NCBI GenBank assembly: GCA_036506795.1
Contig: DASXRC010000021.1
Coordinates: 20,471 to 84,470, forward strand
Length of the DNA: 64,000 nucleotides
Source: DASXRC01 sp036506795
GTDB taxonomy: Bacteria; Actinomycetota; Actinomycetes; Mycobacteriales; Micromonosporaceae
Direction: 5' to 3'
Shown here: piece by piece, positions 27,365 to 36,196 of the stretch
How positions within the stretch are numbered: the stretch's first letter is position 1
Layout: each line of letters starts with the position of its first letter
Notes under the pieces: model-generated
What the model saw: only the letters and a program-made list of their open reading frames with translations
Databases searched by the model: none
Told to the model about the DNA's origin: nothing
Made by a program: the position numbers and the translations under genes

Positions 27365-28214
27365 CTACTGGACGAAGCGCTTGACGAAGTTCAGAGTGGT
27401 ATCGCAGACCTCGCGCCACCCGCTGTCGATGGTCAGCGCATGCCCGCGGTTGGGTATCTCCACGATCTCGGTCACCCCTGAGTTGTCCTTCTGTTGCTTG
27501 TAGGAAGCGTTGGCGATCGCCCACGGCACGGTGTGGTCCTTCTCGCCGGAGATGATCAGCATTGGGCCACGGTCGGGGTTGTCGGTGTCCACCTTGGCCT
27601 CGGTCCACGGGTTGAGGTTGGCGGTGGGGGCCTGGAACAGCGGCGCACCGGAGGCTGGCACGGTGTAGGCGTCGTACAGCTCGCGAGCCTCGTCCTCGGA
27701 GACCGCGTTGGCGAACGCGTACCGGAACTGGTCGTAGGTCAGCGGCACCGCCCGGTGCCGGTTGCGTGGGTTGCCGAGCACGGGAAACCCCGATTTCAGC
27801 GCCGAGAACGGCAGCGGCAGTACGCCCCGGAACGGGGCCGGGTCCACCGCCACGGACGCGGCCGATAGACCGCGGCCCGCGATGATCTGGGTCAGCAGGC
27901 CGCCGAACGAGTGCCCGACCACGGCGGGCTTCTTGTACAGCTTGCCAATCACGTCCACGAAGTGGTCCGCCACCTGCCCGATGGTCTTGTTCGCGAAGGT
28001 CTCCGGGTGCGCCTTGGCCTCGTCGACCGTATTCGGATCGTCGGGCCAGCCCGGGGGTCAAGGTCGAATAGCCGGCCTCCTCAAAGACCGCTGCCCACCT
28101 GTCCCAGCTGCTGGGTAGCAGCCACAGGCCGTGGATGAACACGACGGAGGGACGGCCCGACGTGTTTGCGCGCTGGATCTGCTCGTCGGTAGTGGGAAAG
28201 CTGGGGTCAGACAT
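27365..28214 (-). pseudogene. Alpha/beta hydrolase broken by a frameshift
   Basis: Two overlapping frames together make one hydrolase of about 282 residues. The upstream frame starts at 28214 and encodes VVFIHGLWLLPSSWDRWAAV up to YSTLTPG. The downstream frame continues WPDDPNTVDEAKAHPETF, then the nucleophile elbow VGHSFGG, the SGEKDHTVPW acid region and the RGHALTI histidine. The join is at the CCCGGGGG run at 28050-28057, where removal of one base restores one frame. This is either a recent inactivating mutation or a sequencing error in a homopolymer. The second part alone (27365-27973) keeps the catalytic Ser but lacks the oxyanion strand. Confidence 0.83.
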
Positions 28215-28307
28215 GAGGCAACAGTAGGGGTGCGCTTACTGGCTACCAAGCACGTCTCAAGCCGGCGGCCGGCGGTGGCGCGTACCGTTGGTGAGGGTGA
28301 CGACGAC

Positions 28308-28865
28308 ATGGGCACGTGGCGCCAGCGGTATCACGACTACAGCACACGTTTCTATGGCCCCAGCCCGCGCAGCGCCTGGCTGAGTTGGCTCGGCGACCAG
28401 CGCATCGCGATCGGCTGCGTACCGACGGCCGCGACGCTGCCAAGGCTGACCGAGCAGGGCGTCACGCACGTCGTCAACTGCCGGGCGACGGCGCAGACGT
28501 GGATTTCTCAGGATCTCGCCGTCGAGCGTGCCCTGTTCGGACGGTCTCGCGTCGTCCACGCCCCGATGTGGGACTTCGGCCAGCCTCAGCCTCCCCGGTT
28601 GTGGTCGTCCGCCGCGCACTTCGCCGCCCGGGCCCTCGCCGACGACCCGTACGCCAGCGTGCTGATCCATTGCCATCAAGGCCGTCGGCGCTCGGTCATG
28701 CTCGCGTACGCCGTGCTGCGGCTGCGCGGCCACGAGCCCGACCAGGCGAGGGCGGTCATCTCGCGGCACCGCGCCGAGGCGCAACTCGTCGCCGCCTATA
28801 CGGAGAGCGTCGAACGGTGGCTGGCCGCCGGCGCCGCGCCGCTGGGCCGGACCGCCCGGCGGTAG
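28308..28865 (+). CDS. Dual-specificity protein phosphatase
   Basis: A 185-residue phosphatase. The active-site loop is HCHQGRRRS, giving Cys122 and Arg128 in the CX5R signature, and the general-acid Asp is plausibly in APMWDFGQP. The N-terminal half contains RIAIGCVPTAATLPRLTEQG and VTHVVNC, typical of this fold. Likely a protein or phosphoinositide phosphatase; the substrate is unknown. Start ATG 28308 was chosen; an earlier in-frame ATG would extend it over the hydrolase gene. Confidence 0.87.
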   Translation: MGTWRQRYHDYSTRFYGPSPRSAWLSWLGDQRIAIGCVPTAATLPRLTEQGVTHVVNCRATAQTWISQDLAVERALFGRSRVVHAPMWDFGQPQPPRLWSSAAHFAARALADDPYASVLIHCHQGRRRSVMLAYAVLRLRGHEPDQARAVISRHRAEAQLVAAYTESVERWLAAGAAPLGRTARR

Positions 28866-28891
28866 CGACCGTCCCGGATCGTGGCGACAGG

Positions 28892-29584
28892 TCAGAACTC
28901 GAACCGTGGCGAGTCCTTGTTCAACACCGCGGTGCTCGGCGATGCCGACCAAACGCGGTGCACCTCGTCGGCGACGACGGCGGTGACGTTCGGGACGTCC
29001 GTGGACGCCGAACCATGCATCGCCTCGGCGACGACAAGGACCGCGCTCGTCGCGTCGCGTACCGCCGATTGGCCGCTCTGCCGGTTCGTCCACCGCCGAG
29101 CGTGCGCCTGCCCGGCGGTGTCGGCAAAGATCACTTCGTGCGGTTCCGGGTGTTCCGTCTCGCCCGAGAAGGTGAGGTACCTTTCGTCGCCCCGTGCGTG
29201 GCGAACCTCGAGACCGTCGGAGATCTTGCTTAGGTCGAACACGGCGACCGGGATCGCGAACGCGAGCGAGATCGCGTTGCACAGGTCGATCAGGGGATGG
29301 ATCCGTGGGAGCGTCCGCTCCCTCCGGTAGCGCCGCAGCAGCGACTCGGCGGCGCACCGATACTGTGTCGGCTTGAGTCCCATCCTCGAGAACGTGCGTC
29401 GCCACGCCAGTATCTCGGGAAACTCGGCCTCCGAGCTGACCGCGAGCCGCGTCTCGGCGACCGTGGTGAATCCGGCGAGTTGATGATCGACGGATGCGTT
29501 CCCGGTGATCCCGGCCGCGAAGACCACGCCGGCGACGAGGTCTGGGTGGTCCGCCCAGATCTCCGCGGAGTGCTGAAAGTACAT
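28892..29584 (-). CDS. B3/B4 tRNA-binding-domain protein
   Basis: A 230-residue stand-alone B3/B4 domain, related to the editing domain of the phenylalanyl-tRNA synthetase beta chain. Visible: LAWRRTFSRMGLKPTQYRCA, PLIDLCNAISLAFAIPVAVFD and YLTFSGETEHPEPHEVIFAD, the usual family blocks. It may deacylate mischarged tRNA or be a diverged enzyme. The ATG at 29584 has GGGAG just upstream. It is divergent from the VOC gene across 72 bp. Confidence 0.87.
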   Translation of the reverse strand: MYFQHSAEIWADHPDLVAGVVFAAGITGNASVDHQLAGFTTVAETRLAVSSEAEFPEILAWRRTFSRMGLKPTQYRCAAESLLRRYRRERTLPRIHPLIDLCNAISLAFAIPVAVFDLSKISDGLEVRHARGDERYLTFSGETEHPEPHEVIFADTAGQAHARRWTNRQSGQSAVRDATSAVLVVAEAMHGSASTDVPNVTAVVADEVHRVWSASPSTAVLNKDSPRFEF

Positions 29585-29656
29585 GGCTCCCTGTGGTGGA
29601 TCGGTCGGGTGTCCGGTTGCCCGGAAATTGTCGGAGGGTTGAGCAACGATGGCGCT

Positions 29657-30430
29657 ATGACGATTCCACAGTTTCCGACCGGTACTCCCAACTGGGTTGA
29701 CATCGGCACGTCGGACGTCGATGGGGCGGTCGCCTTCTACACGCAGCTGTTTGGCTGGACCTACGCGGATTTCGGGCCGGACGCCGGTGGCTACGGCGCG
29801 TTCCTGAAAGACGGGAAGCAGGTGGCCGGCGTCGGCCCGACGACCGACCCGGCCCAGGGCACCTCGTGGGCGACCTACCTGGCCACGGACAACGCCGGCG
29901 CCACCACCGACAAGGTCGAGGCCGCCGGCGGCAAGGTCATCATGGCGCCGATGCAGGTCATGGATCAGGGCATCATGGCGGTCTTCGCCGACCCCGCCGG
30001 CGCGTTCATCTCGGTCTGGCAGCCCGGCGCACACCAAGGGGTCGAGGTCATGCAGGAGCCCGGCAGCCTGACCTGGGCCGAGCTGATGACCAGCGACATC
30101 GCTGCCGCCAAGGCCTTCTACGAGCGCGTGTTCGGCGTCTCCACCCGCGACGTCGACGCCGGCGACGGCGGCACGTACACCCTGATCGAGGCGGGCGGCA
30201 AGTCCGTGGCCGGGGCCATGGAGATCCGACCCGAGTGGGGTCCGATGCCCTCACACTGGTCGATCTACTTCGAGGTCGACAACTGCGACGCGATCGCCGA
30301 CCAGGCGGTCCAGTTGGGCGGCACCGAGATGACGCGGCAGGATTCGCCGGCCGGGCGCTTCGCCAACCTCGCGGACCCCCAGGGTGGCGCGTTCTCCATC
30401 ATCAAGACTGATCCAGACTTTTCGATGTGA
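29657..30430 (+). CDS. Tandem VOC (glyoxalase-like) protein
   Basis: A 257-residue protein with two VOC domains, residues about 8-120 (PNWVDIGTSDVDGAVAFYTQLFGW) and 130-255 (LTWAELMTSDIAAAKAFYERVFG). Each domain ends in the usual ADP.GA.F.. strand. The fold covers glyoxalases, dioxygenases and resistance proteins, so activity is unassigned. Start at 29657 (MTIPQFPTG) fits the family. Its 3' end overlaps the convergent cyclo-ligase by 29 bp. Confidence 0.88.
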   Translation: MTIPQFPTGTPNWVDIGTSDVDGAVAFYTQLFGWTYADFGPDAGGYGAFLKDGKQVAGVGPTTDPAQGTSWATYLATDNAGATTDKVEAAGGKVIMAPMQVMDQGIMAVFADPAGAFISVWQPGAHQGVEVMQEPGSLTWAELMTSDIAAAKAFYERVFGVSTRDVDAGDGGTYTLIEAGGKSVAGAMEIRPEWGPMPSHWSIYFEVDNCDAIADQAVQLGGTEMTRQDSPAGRFANLADPQGGAFSIIKTDPDFSM

Positions 30431-31217
30431 GGTGAGTCGATCCGCTCCGGTCGGCCAGCAGGGCGAGCAGGGGAATGCTGGAGATCTTCTCCGCCGTCAG
30501 CTCTGCCCAGCGGAGCCCGCCCACCGGGCGGCCGGGTCGCCGCTCGCGGCAGTCGATGATCCGGTCGGGTGTGACCACGAGGTCGAGCGGCACGTCGTGG
30601 GCCGTGTTGGGGATCCGTCCCGGCGGCCGCACCTGCAGTTCGTGGACCGTCGTGACCACCAACGCGTCCGGCGCGATGAGGCCGGCCTCGGCGGCGAGCG
30701 CGAACTCAAGATCAGCGAATCCGCCGCCCTTACCGAGCCGAGTGCCGTCCTCGCCGGCCGCGACGCAGCCCATGACGACCATGTCCACCGGCGCCAGGTC
30801 GGCGATCGCGACCCGCCGCGCAGAACGGGAGGCGCCCCGGATAGAGGCGGCGCGCCGCGGCGTGTCGGCGAGGTGGTCCGGATCGAGGAGGAAGAACGGG
30901 TCCGGCTCGGTGAGCCGCGGCACCGCCATATAGACCGTCTTGCCATCTCGGAGGGCACGCTCGCGGACCGGCAGCTGCGCTGAGTCCGGGTTCGCCTTGA
31001 TGGTCCCGGCGCGCCGCCATTCGTCCGTCGCCCGCAGCCGCTCCGCGGCGGCCTCGGCGCCGGCGAAGTTCGGGATCCGCCCGGCCGCGCCCGGGAACCG
31101 GGCGACGCGCGCCGCGCCGAGCGCCGCCCAGACCTCCTCGCGTAACACGGCCTTGGCGGCGAGCAGATCCGCTGGGCCGCCGGCATCGCGGTCGTGCCGG
31201 CTCTGACCTCTCGGCAT
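30402..31217 (-). CDS. 5-formyltetrahydrofolate cyclo-ligase family protein
   Basis: About 271 residues matching the 5-FTHF cyclo-ligase/MTHFS fold: REEVWAAL near the N-terminus, GRIPNFAGAEAAAERL, and the nucleotide/folate segment MGCVAAGEDGTRLGKGGGFAD. The last run is the family signature. It would convert 5-formyl-THF to 5,10-methenyl-THF with ATP, though this longer subgroup is less well characterised. Two starts are close, 31226 and 31217; the second has AGGATGAG at better spacing. Confidence 0.82.
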   Translation of the reverse strand: MPRGQSRHDRDAGGPADLLAAKAVLREEVWAALGAARVARFPGAAGRIPNFAGAEAAAERLRATDEWRRAGTIKANPDSAQLPVRERALRDGKTVYMAVPRLTEPDPFFLLDPDHLADTPRRAASIRGASRSARRVAIADLAPVDMVVMGCVAAGEDGTRLGKGGGFADLEFALAAEAGLIAPDALVVTTVHELQVRPPGRIPNTAHDVPLDLVVTPDRIIDCRERRPGRPVGGLRWAELTAEKISSIPLLALLADRSGSTHLTSKSLDQS

Positions 31218-31250
31218 GCGTCTCATCCTCGCTGAGGATGCCGCCGAGAG

Positions 31251-33392
31251 TCAGGCCCGGAGGCCGGCGAGCGTGTCGTCCCGGTCGTGCTCGGCCGGAT
31301 GCGTCCGGGCCGAGGCTGGCGCCGGGGATCGGCCGTCGAGCCAACGGGGGAGGTACCAGTTGCGCTCGCCGAGCAGTGCCATGGCGGCGGGGACGAGCAT
31401 CAGCCGGGCGACCGTGACATCGACGAAGATGGCGGCGGCCATGCCGACTCCGATGATCTTCACCTGCACGCTCGGGTCGAGCGCGAAGCCCAGTGCCACC
31501 GCGATCATGATGCCGGCCGCGGATGTGACGATCCGGGCCGTGTCGGCTAGCCCGGAGACGACGCTCGCGGGCACGCTTCCGGTCTGGTCGTACCGCTCGC
31601 GCACCCGGCTGAGCATGAAGACCTCGTAGTCCATGGACAGTCCGAAGAGGATCGCGAACAGTACGACTGGTGCCCAGGCGGCGATCGGTACCGGGGCGTC
31701 GAGCCCGACCAACCGCGCCCCTACCTGGGTCTGGAACGCCAGTGTCATGACGCCGTACGCGGCACCCACCGACAGCAGGTTGGTGAGCACCGCCTTGACC
31801 GGCAGCACGAGCGAACGGAACACGAACACGAGCAGCACGAACGTGGCGGCGAGCACGGCGCCGATGACCTGCCAGAGATGGGCACTGAGCGTGCCGGTCA
31901 TGTCGACGATGGTGGCGGTCGGTCCGGTCACGTCGACCCCGGCCGGAAGGCCGTCGTGCAGCCGGTGTACGAGCGCGTACGTCCGGTCGTCCTGCGGCCC
32001 GCTGCTAGGCGTGGCCTGGAAGGCCACCGTATCGCCGTCCGGTGACACTGCCGGCGGAGACACTCCGGCAACTCCGGGGGTGGCCGCGACGTCGGCCACG
32101 AGGCGGGTCAGCGTCGGGTCGTCCACGCGGTGGCGGTCGACCACGATCGTGAGGGGACCGTTGGCGCCGGGTCCGAAGCCGGTGGCCACCAGGTCGTACG
32201 CCTGGCGGGTCGGGCTCGAGGCGCGTTCGCTGCCGGCGTCGTTCTGGCCGAGCCGCATGCCCAGCGCCGGGGCGGCCAGAGTGAGCATGGCAACGACGGC
32301 GGCGGTGAGCCAGATGGCGGGCCGGCGTACGACAGCGCGACCCATTCGCTCGGCCCAGCGCGACCGGAATCCGGCCCGCGTGGAGCCCGCGGCTGTGCGC
32401 CGGGCCCGCCGGCCGAACACCCGGTGGCCGAGCGCGCCGAGCATGCCGGGAAGCAGCGTGATCGAGGCGGCCACAGCGCAGAGCACGACCAGCCCGGCGG
32501 CCAACCCCATCGACCCGAAGCTGGGTACGCCGCTGAGGGCCAGACCGGTAATGGCGACGAGGACGGTCCCGCCGGCGAACACGACCGACCGGCCCGCCGA
32601 GGCGGTGGCTCGGGCGGCGGCCTCGATCGAGCCCAGCCCGTTGAGCATCCCCTCTCGGTGCCGCGCGACGACGAACAGGGCGTAGTCGATGCCGACCCCG
32701 AGGCCGATCATGCTGCCCAGCGTCGGGCTGACCGTGTTGACGTCCAATCCGCGCGCCAACAGCGTGATCAGGCCCAACCCCGCGCCTACGGCGACGCCGG
32801 CGATCAGCAGCGGCAGGCCGGCGGCCAGCGCCGACCCGAAGGCGACCAGCAGGATCACCAGGGCGATCCCGACACCGACGGTCTCCGCCAGTCCGTTGGG
32901 TCCCTGGATCGCTTCGGGCACCTCGCCGCCGACGCCGACCCGCGCGCCGGCGTCCGCCAGGGGCGCTGACGCGCGGGTGAGCGCGTCCGTAGCGGCGCGC
33001 AGCGGGACGTCGGCCACCTCGGCGTCGTACCGCACTTCGAGCAGCGTGGTGCGGCCGTCGGCGCTGTCCCGCTCGTCCACGGTCCGGACGCCGGCCAGCC
33101 CGCGCACGTCACCGATCGCGCGCGCCAGGGCGGCACGGTCCGGGGAGCTGTCGGGCCATCGGGCGACCACGTGCGCCTCGGCGCCGGCCTCGGCCGGGAA
33201 GCCGGCGAGCAACCGCGCGTACGCGCGGTCGCTCGACGTTCCTGGCACCGTCATCGCGTCGCGCAGCGTGCCGCCGACGGTGGCCGACAGGGCTACCACG
33301 ACCGCAAGGACGGCCAGCCAGCCGCCCGCGACGCGCAATGGATGGGCGGCACACGCCCGGCCGGTCGCTTCCAGCATTCGCCTGAGTTCCAT
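31251..33392 (-). CDS. MMPL family RND-type transporter
   Basis: A 713-residue protein with the MMPL layout: one N-terminal helix, a large extracytoplasmic loop, then five helices including the conserved GLGVGIDYALFVVARHREG, repeated in the second half as LFGLSMDYEVFMLSRVRERY. Asp-Tyr pairs in these segments form the proton path. MMPL proteins export lipids or drugs. It is divergent from a LysR gene with a palindromic site between them, so control by that regulator is likely. Confidence 0.91.
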   Translation of the reverse strand: MELRRMLEATGRACAAHPLRVAGGWLAVLAVVVALSATVGGTLRDAMTVPGTSSDRAYARLLAGFPAEAGAEAHVVARWPDSSPDRAALARAIGDVRGLAGVRTVDERDSADGRTTLLEVRYDAEVADVPLRAATDALTRASAPLADAGARVGVGGEVPEAIQGPNGLAETVGVGIALVILLVAFGSALAAGLPLLIAGVAVGAGLGLITLLARGLDVNTVSPTLGSMIGLGVGIDYALFVVARHREGMLNGLGSIEAAARATASAGRSVVFAGGTVLVAITGLALSGVPSFGSMGLAAGLVVLCAVAASITLLPGMLGALGHRVFGRRARRTAAGSTRAGFRSRWAERMGRAVVRRPAIWLTAAVVAMLTLAAPALGMRLGQNDAGSERASSPTRQAYDLVATGFGPGANGPLTIVVDRHRVDDPTLTRLVADVAATPGVAGVSPPAVSPDGDTVAFQATPSSGPQDDRTYALVHRLHDGLPAGVDVTGPTATIVDMTGTLSAHLWQVIGAVLAATFVLLVFVFRSLVLPVKAVLTNLLSVGAAYGVMTLAFQTQVGARLVGLDAPVPIAAWAPVVLFAILFGLSMDYEVFMLSRVRERYDQTGSVPASVVSGLADTARIVTSAAGIMIAVALGFALDPSVQVKIIGVGMAAAIFVDVTVARLMLVPAAMALLGERNWYLPRWLDGRSPAPASARTHPAEHDRDDTLAGLRA

Positions 33393-33448
33393 GTCCTCAG
33401 CGAATCTGCGTGGGCGCCGCGGCGTCCAACAGAAACCCGGGCGCGATT

Positions 33449-33465
33449 GACAACCATTGGTTGTC
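33449..33465. promoter_or_regulatory. Palindromic operator between MMPL and LysR genes
   Basis: GACAACCA-T-TGGTTGTC is a perfect 8-bp inverted repeat around one base. It overlaps a TTGACA (33447-33452) and lies 16 bp before the LysR start and 56 bp upstream of the divergent MMPL start. Position and symmetry fit autoregulation by the LysR protein with control of the transporter. Confidence 0.65.
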
Positions 33466-33481
33466 GACGCAGATTGGAGGC

Positions 33482-34453
33482 GTGGACCTGGACACTGGGT
33501 TGCTCCGGGCGTTCGTGGCGACCGTCGAAGAGAATCACTTCGGCCGGGCCGCGGCCCGGCTGTTCGTCACGCAGCAGGCGTTGTCGAAGCGGATACACAA
33601 GCTGGAGGAGATCCTGGGCGCCCGCCTCTTCGACCGGACCAACCGGCGCGTCGACCTCACCGCAGCCGGCGAGCGGTTCCTCCCACACGCCCGGCGCGCC
33701 CTCGCCGCGGTCGACGCCGCGGCGGGCGCGGTCGGCGTGGGCGCCGGCCCGTTCCGGGTCGACGTCATGTACGAGCACCTGTCCGTGTTGCGCCTGGTCC
33801 GCGAGGCGCTCGAGCACGACCCGGATCTCCCCGTCGAGATCACCACCCAGACCAGCCTGCTGCCGACCGTACCCGCGCTGCGTCGCGGCGACGTCGACAT
33901 CGCGTTCGGTCGGGCCATCGAGCGACCGTGGCCCGCCGATGTCCGGCGTCGGCTCGCTCTGCTCGAGCCGATCGGGCTGCTGGTCGGTGCGGACCACCCG
34001 CTCGCCGTGCGATCCACTGTGGAACTGGCCGAGCTCCGCGACTTGAGGCTGTGGTTCCCCACGGCGAGTGCTCCGGTGGATTGGACGTCGTTGCTGGACG
34101 AACTGACGGATGAGTTCGACATCAAGCTGGACCCCGCCGGGCCTAAGGCGGGGTTCGACTACTTCCTCGATCGGCCGGCCAGGGATCTGAACACGGTCAC
34201 GCTGTACGGCCTCGGCATGCCGCCGCCCGCGATCACGCGGCTCCGCGTCGTGCCGATCGTCGCACCCACGCCCGTGTTCGCCTGGTCGGTGATGTGGCGC
34301 CCTCGCGTACCGGAGTCGGTCATCGACCGACTGCTCGCGTACGCCGACCTTGACGTCGCCGTGCCCGTCGAGGTCGCGGCCGATCCGGACCGCGTGTGGC
34401 TGCCTGCCGCGGACCGCACGTGGGTGTCGAGCGCCGGTCGGCCACCGGCCTGA
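33482..34453 (+). CDS. LysR family transcriptional regulator
   Basis: A 323-residue LysR regulator. The HTH is FVATVEENHFGRAAARLFVT followed by QQALSKRIHKLEEILGARLF, and the C-terminal part is a type-2 periplasmic-binding-like sensor. The GTG at 33482 (VDLDTGLLRAF) was chosen because it gives the normal LysR N-terminus; GGAGG lies very close before it. It faces the MMPL transporter gene and likely controls it through the palindrome at 33449. Confidence 0.9.
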   Translation: MDLDTGLLRAFVATVEENHFGRAAARLFVTQQALSKRIHKLEEILGARLFDRTNRRVDLTAAGERFLPHARRALAAVDAAAGAVGVGAGPFRVDVMYEHLSVLRLVREALEHDPDLPVEITTQTSLLPTVPALRRGDVDIAFGRAIERPWPADVRRRLALLEPIGLLVGADHPLAVRSTVELAELRDLRLWFPTASAPVDWTSLLDELTDEFDIKLDPAGPKAGFDYFLDRPARDLNTVTLYGLGMPPPAITRLRVVPIVAPTPVFAWSVMWRPRVPESVIDRLLAYADLDVAVPVEVAADPDRVWLPAADRTWVSSAGRPPA

Positions 34454-34569
34454 GGCGCGAAGGCCCCGGTCGTTGACCGGGCGTTCGGACTTTACCGCGC
34501 CGGCGGCATCACGCATCGTGGGTCTGCGGCACGATAATGATGGGAATCCGCGCCGTCTCGGGAGGCCAG

Positions 34570-35004
34570 ATGCGTATCAACGACATACTGCGCGTCAAGG
34601 GAAGGGACGTCGTCACCGTTCCACCCGACACCGACATCCGGCGACTTCTCGCCGTGCTGGCCGAGCACCGGATCGGCGCGGTGGTGGTGTCGCGCGATGG
34701 TGTCTCCGTCGACGGCATAGCCAGCGAGCGCGACGTCGTCCGAGCACTGGCGGCGCGCGGGGACGCCGTGCTGTCCGCACCCGTCACGGAGATCTACACC
34801 GCCGAGGTGCACACCGTCGAGCCCGAGGCGGCCCTCGAGGATCTGATGCGGATCATGACGGATCGCCGGATCCGGCACCTACCGGTGGTGCGCGACGGCG
34901 CCCTGTGCGGCATCGTCAGCATCGGCGACATCGTCAAGAACCGGATCGATGAGCTGGAGACCGAGCGCACGGCGTTGACGCATTACATCGCGGGTGACCG
35001 CTGA
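34570..35004 (+). CDS. CBS-domain protein (tandem CBS pair)
   Basis: A 144-residue protein made of two CBS motifs: residues about 5-65 (VTVPPDTDIRRLLAVLAEHR, GIASERDVVRAL) and 75-135 (HTVEPEAALEDLMRIMTDRR, GIVSIGDIVKNRI). Such stand-alone pairs bind adenosyl ligands and act as energy or redox sensors. The ATG has GGGAGG six bases upstream. No operon partner. Confidence 0.92.
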   Translation: MRINDILRVKGRDVVTVPPDTDIRRLLAVLAEHRIGAVVVSRDGVSVDGIASERDVVRALAARGDAVLSAPVTEIYTAEVHTVEPEAALEDLMRIMTDRRIRHLPVVRDGALCGIVSIGDIVKNRIDELETERTALTHYIAGDR

Positions 35005-35157
35005 GTCGTGCCGGGACTCGGCCACGCCACGCTGTGCCGACTTTGACGGCGCCACGCCGGTCGGCCTTGTCCCGGCGGACTGATTCCGCTACTCCTAGAC
35101 GGTCAGCCGCATTGCCGGCGGATCCATCCCTCATGTTCGACCGTGGAGGCTGGCTGC

Positions 35158-35391
35158 ATGGATCAGCTGCTGCCCTGCCCGTGCTGTGGCTACCGCACAG
35201 GGTGCAGAACCTGTCCGGTCTGCTACTGGACCGACGACGGTCGAAGCGACCTCCGAACGGGTGTGCTGGACGCAGGTCCCAACGGTGAGCTCGGCCTCGG
35301 CGAGGCACGGCTCAACTTTGCGCTCTACGGAGCGAGCCGCCGGCGGTACGCGAGCCTCGTGCGGCCGCCGCGCGCCGACGAGCGACCGTAG
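35158..35391 (+). CDS. Cysteine-rich CPCC-domain protein
   Basis: A 77-residue protein beginning MDQLLPCPCCGYRTGCRTCP then VCYW, the CPCC signature with two paired Cys clusters that may bind zinc. The rest (NGELGLGEARLNFALYGA) also matches the family. Function unknown. GGAGG lies 8 bases before the chosen ATG. Confidence 0.82.
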   Translation: MDQLLPCPCCGYRTGCRTCPVCYWTDDGRSDLRTGVLDAGPNGELGLGEARLNFALYGASRRRYASLVRPPRADERP

Positions 35392-35406
35392 CCCCGCCGA
35401 GACGGG

Positions 35407-36099
35407 TCAGGCGCCCGGCAGGTCGTCCGGGGTGTACGCGCCGCGGAAGAAGCCGCGGACCCGACGCTCGCCGATGCCGAGGTTGTGCTCGAACGTCGTC
35501 GGCCGGGTCGGGGAGCGGCTGTCGAAGCGAATGAAGATGTCGTCCTGGCGGCCACGGTTCGGGTCGTACACCCGCACGGTGACCGCGGTCCCGACCTTCT
35601 CGTAGGCGACGGCCAGTACCTGATGGTTCAGCGCCAGGTCCCGCGGATCCCGCGACGCCACGGTTACCACACCGAGCGGCACCGGAGTGCCGCGGTCGAG
35701 GTCTCTCGAGACCTGCGGCCACTGGACCCTGATCGTGCGCCAGGCGAGACCGCGCTCGATGAGCACGCGACGGCGGAACATCGTGAAGCTGGCGTCCCCG
35801 TCGGGCAGGTTCATCCACTGGTAGTACTGGACGACTCCGGCCGGAACGTGCCAAGAGTCCACGAGGCGGCGCACCAGGAAGCCGTAGAGCGGTTCGCCCG
35901 CTTCCGGCCGCTCCACCGATGCGACCTGGCCGGCCCGCCAGTAGTCGAGGGCCGCGAAGACCATGCCGCCACACAGGCCGGCGGCGGCGTCGCCCAGGTG
36001 GACCGGTCCGAACGGCGTGGACAGGGAGACCGCCGGCTGGCTAGGCCACGTGTTGGCGAACGCGAAGCCGTCGCGCGATGGCAGAAAGCTGTCCGGCAT
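35407..36099 (-). CDS. Papain-like (C39-type) cysteine peptidase-like protein
   Basis: A 230-residue protein without signal peptide. A possible papain-like triad is visible: GLCGGMVFAALDYW (Cys), LNHQVLAVAYE (His) and RVYDPNRG (Asp/Asn). The order Cys-His-Asp and the spacing fit bacterial C39-like domains. It is a conserved type in actinomycetes with no known substrate. The ATG at 36099 follows GGAGGG. Confidence 0.68.
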   Translation of the reverse strand: MPDSFLPSRDGFAFANTWPSQPAVSLSTPFGPVHLGDAAAGLCGGMVFAALDYWRAGQVASVERPEAGEPLYGFLVRRLVDSWHVPAGVVQYYQWMNLPDGDASFTMFRRRVLIERGLAWRTIRVQWPQVSRDLDRGTPVPLGVVTVASRDPRDLALNHQVLAVAYEKVGTAVTVRVYDPNRGRQDDIFIRFDSRSPTRPTTFEHNLGIGERRVRGFFRGAYTPDDLPGA

Positions 36100-36196
36100 G
36101 GTCGTCACCCTCCGGCCAACGGTAGGCCGGGTACCCGACGCGGCCAGTCGCCACAGCGACCGGGTCGGCTTTCCGACTGCGGTGCGCCGGCCGTGC

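Noticed and set aside
35005..35157. Gap between CBS and CPCC genes examined for an RNA gene
   Set aside because: No tRNA-like fold, terminator or conserved motif could be seen.
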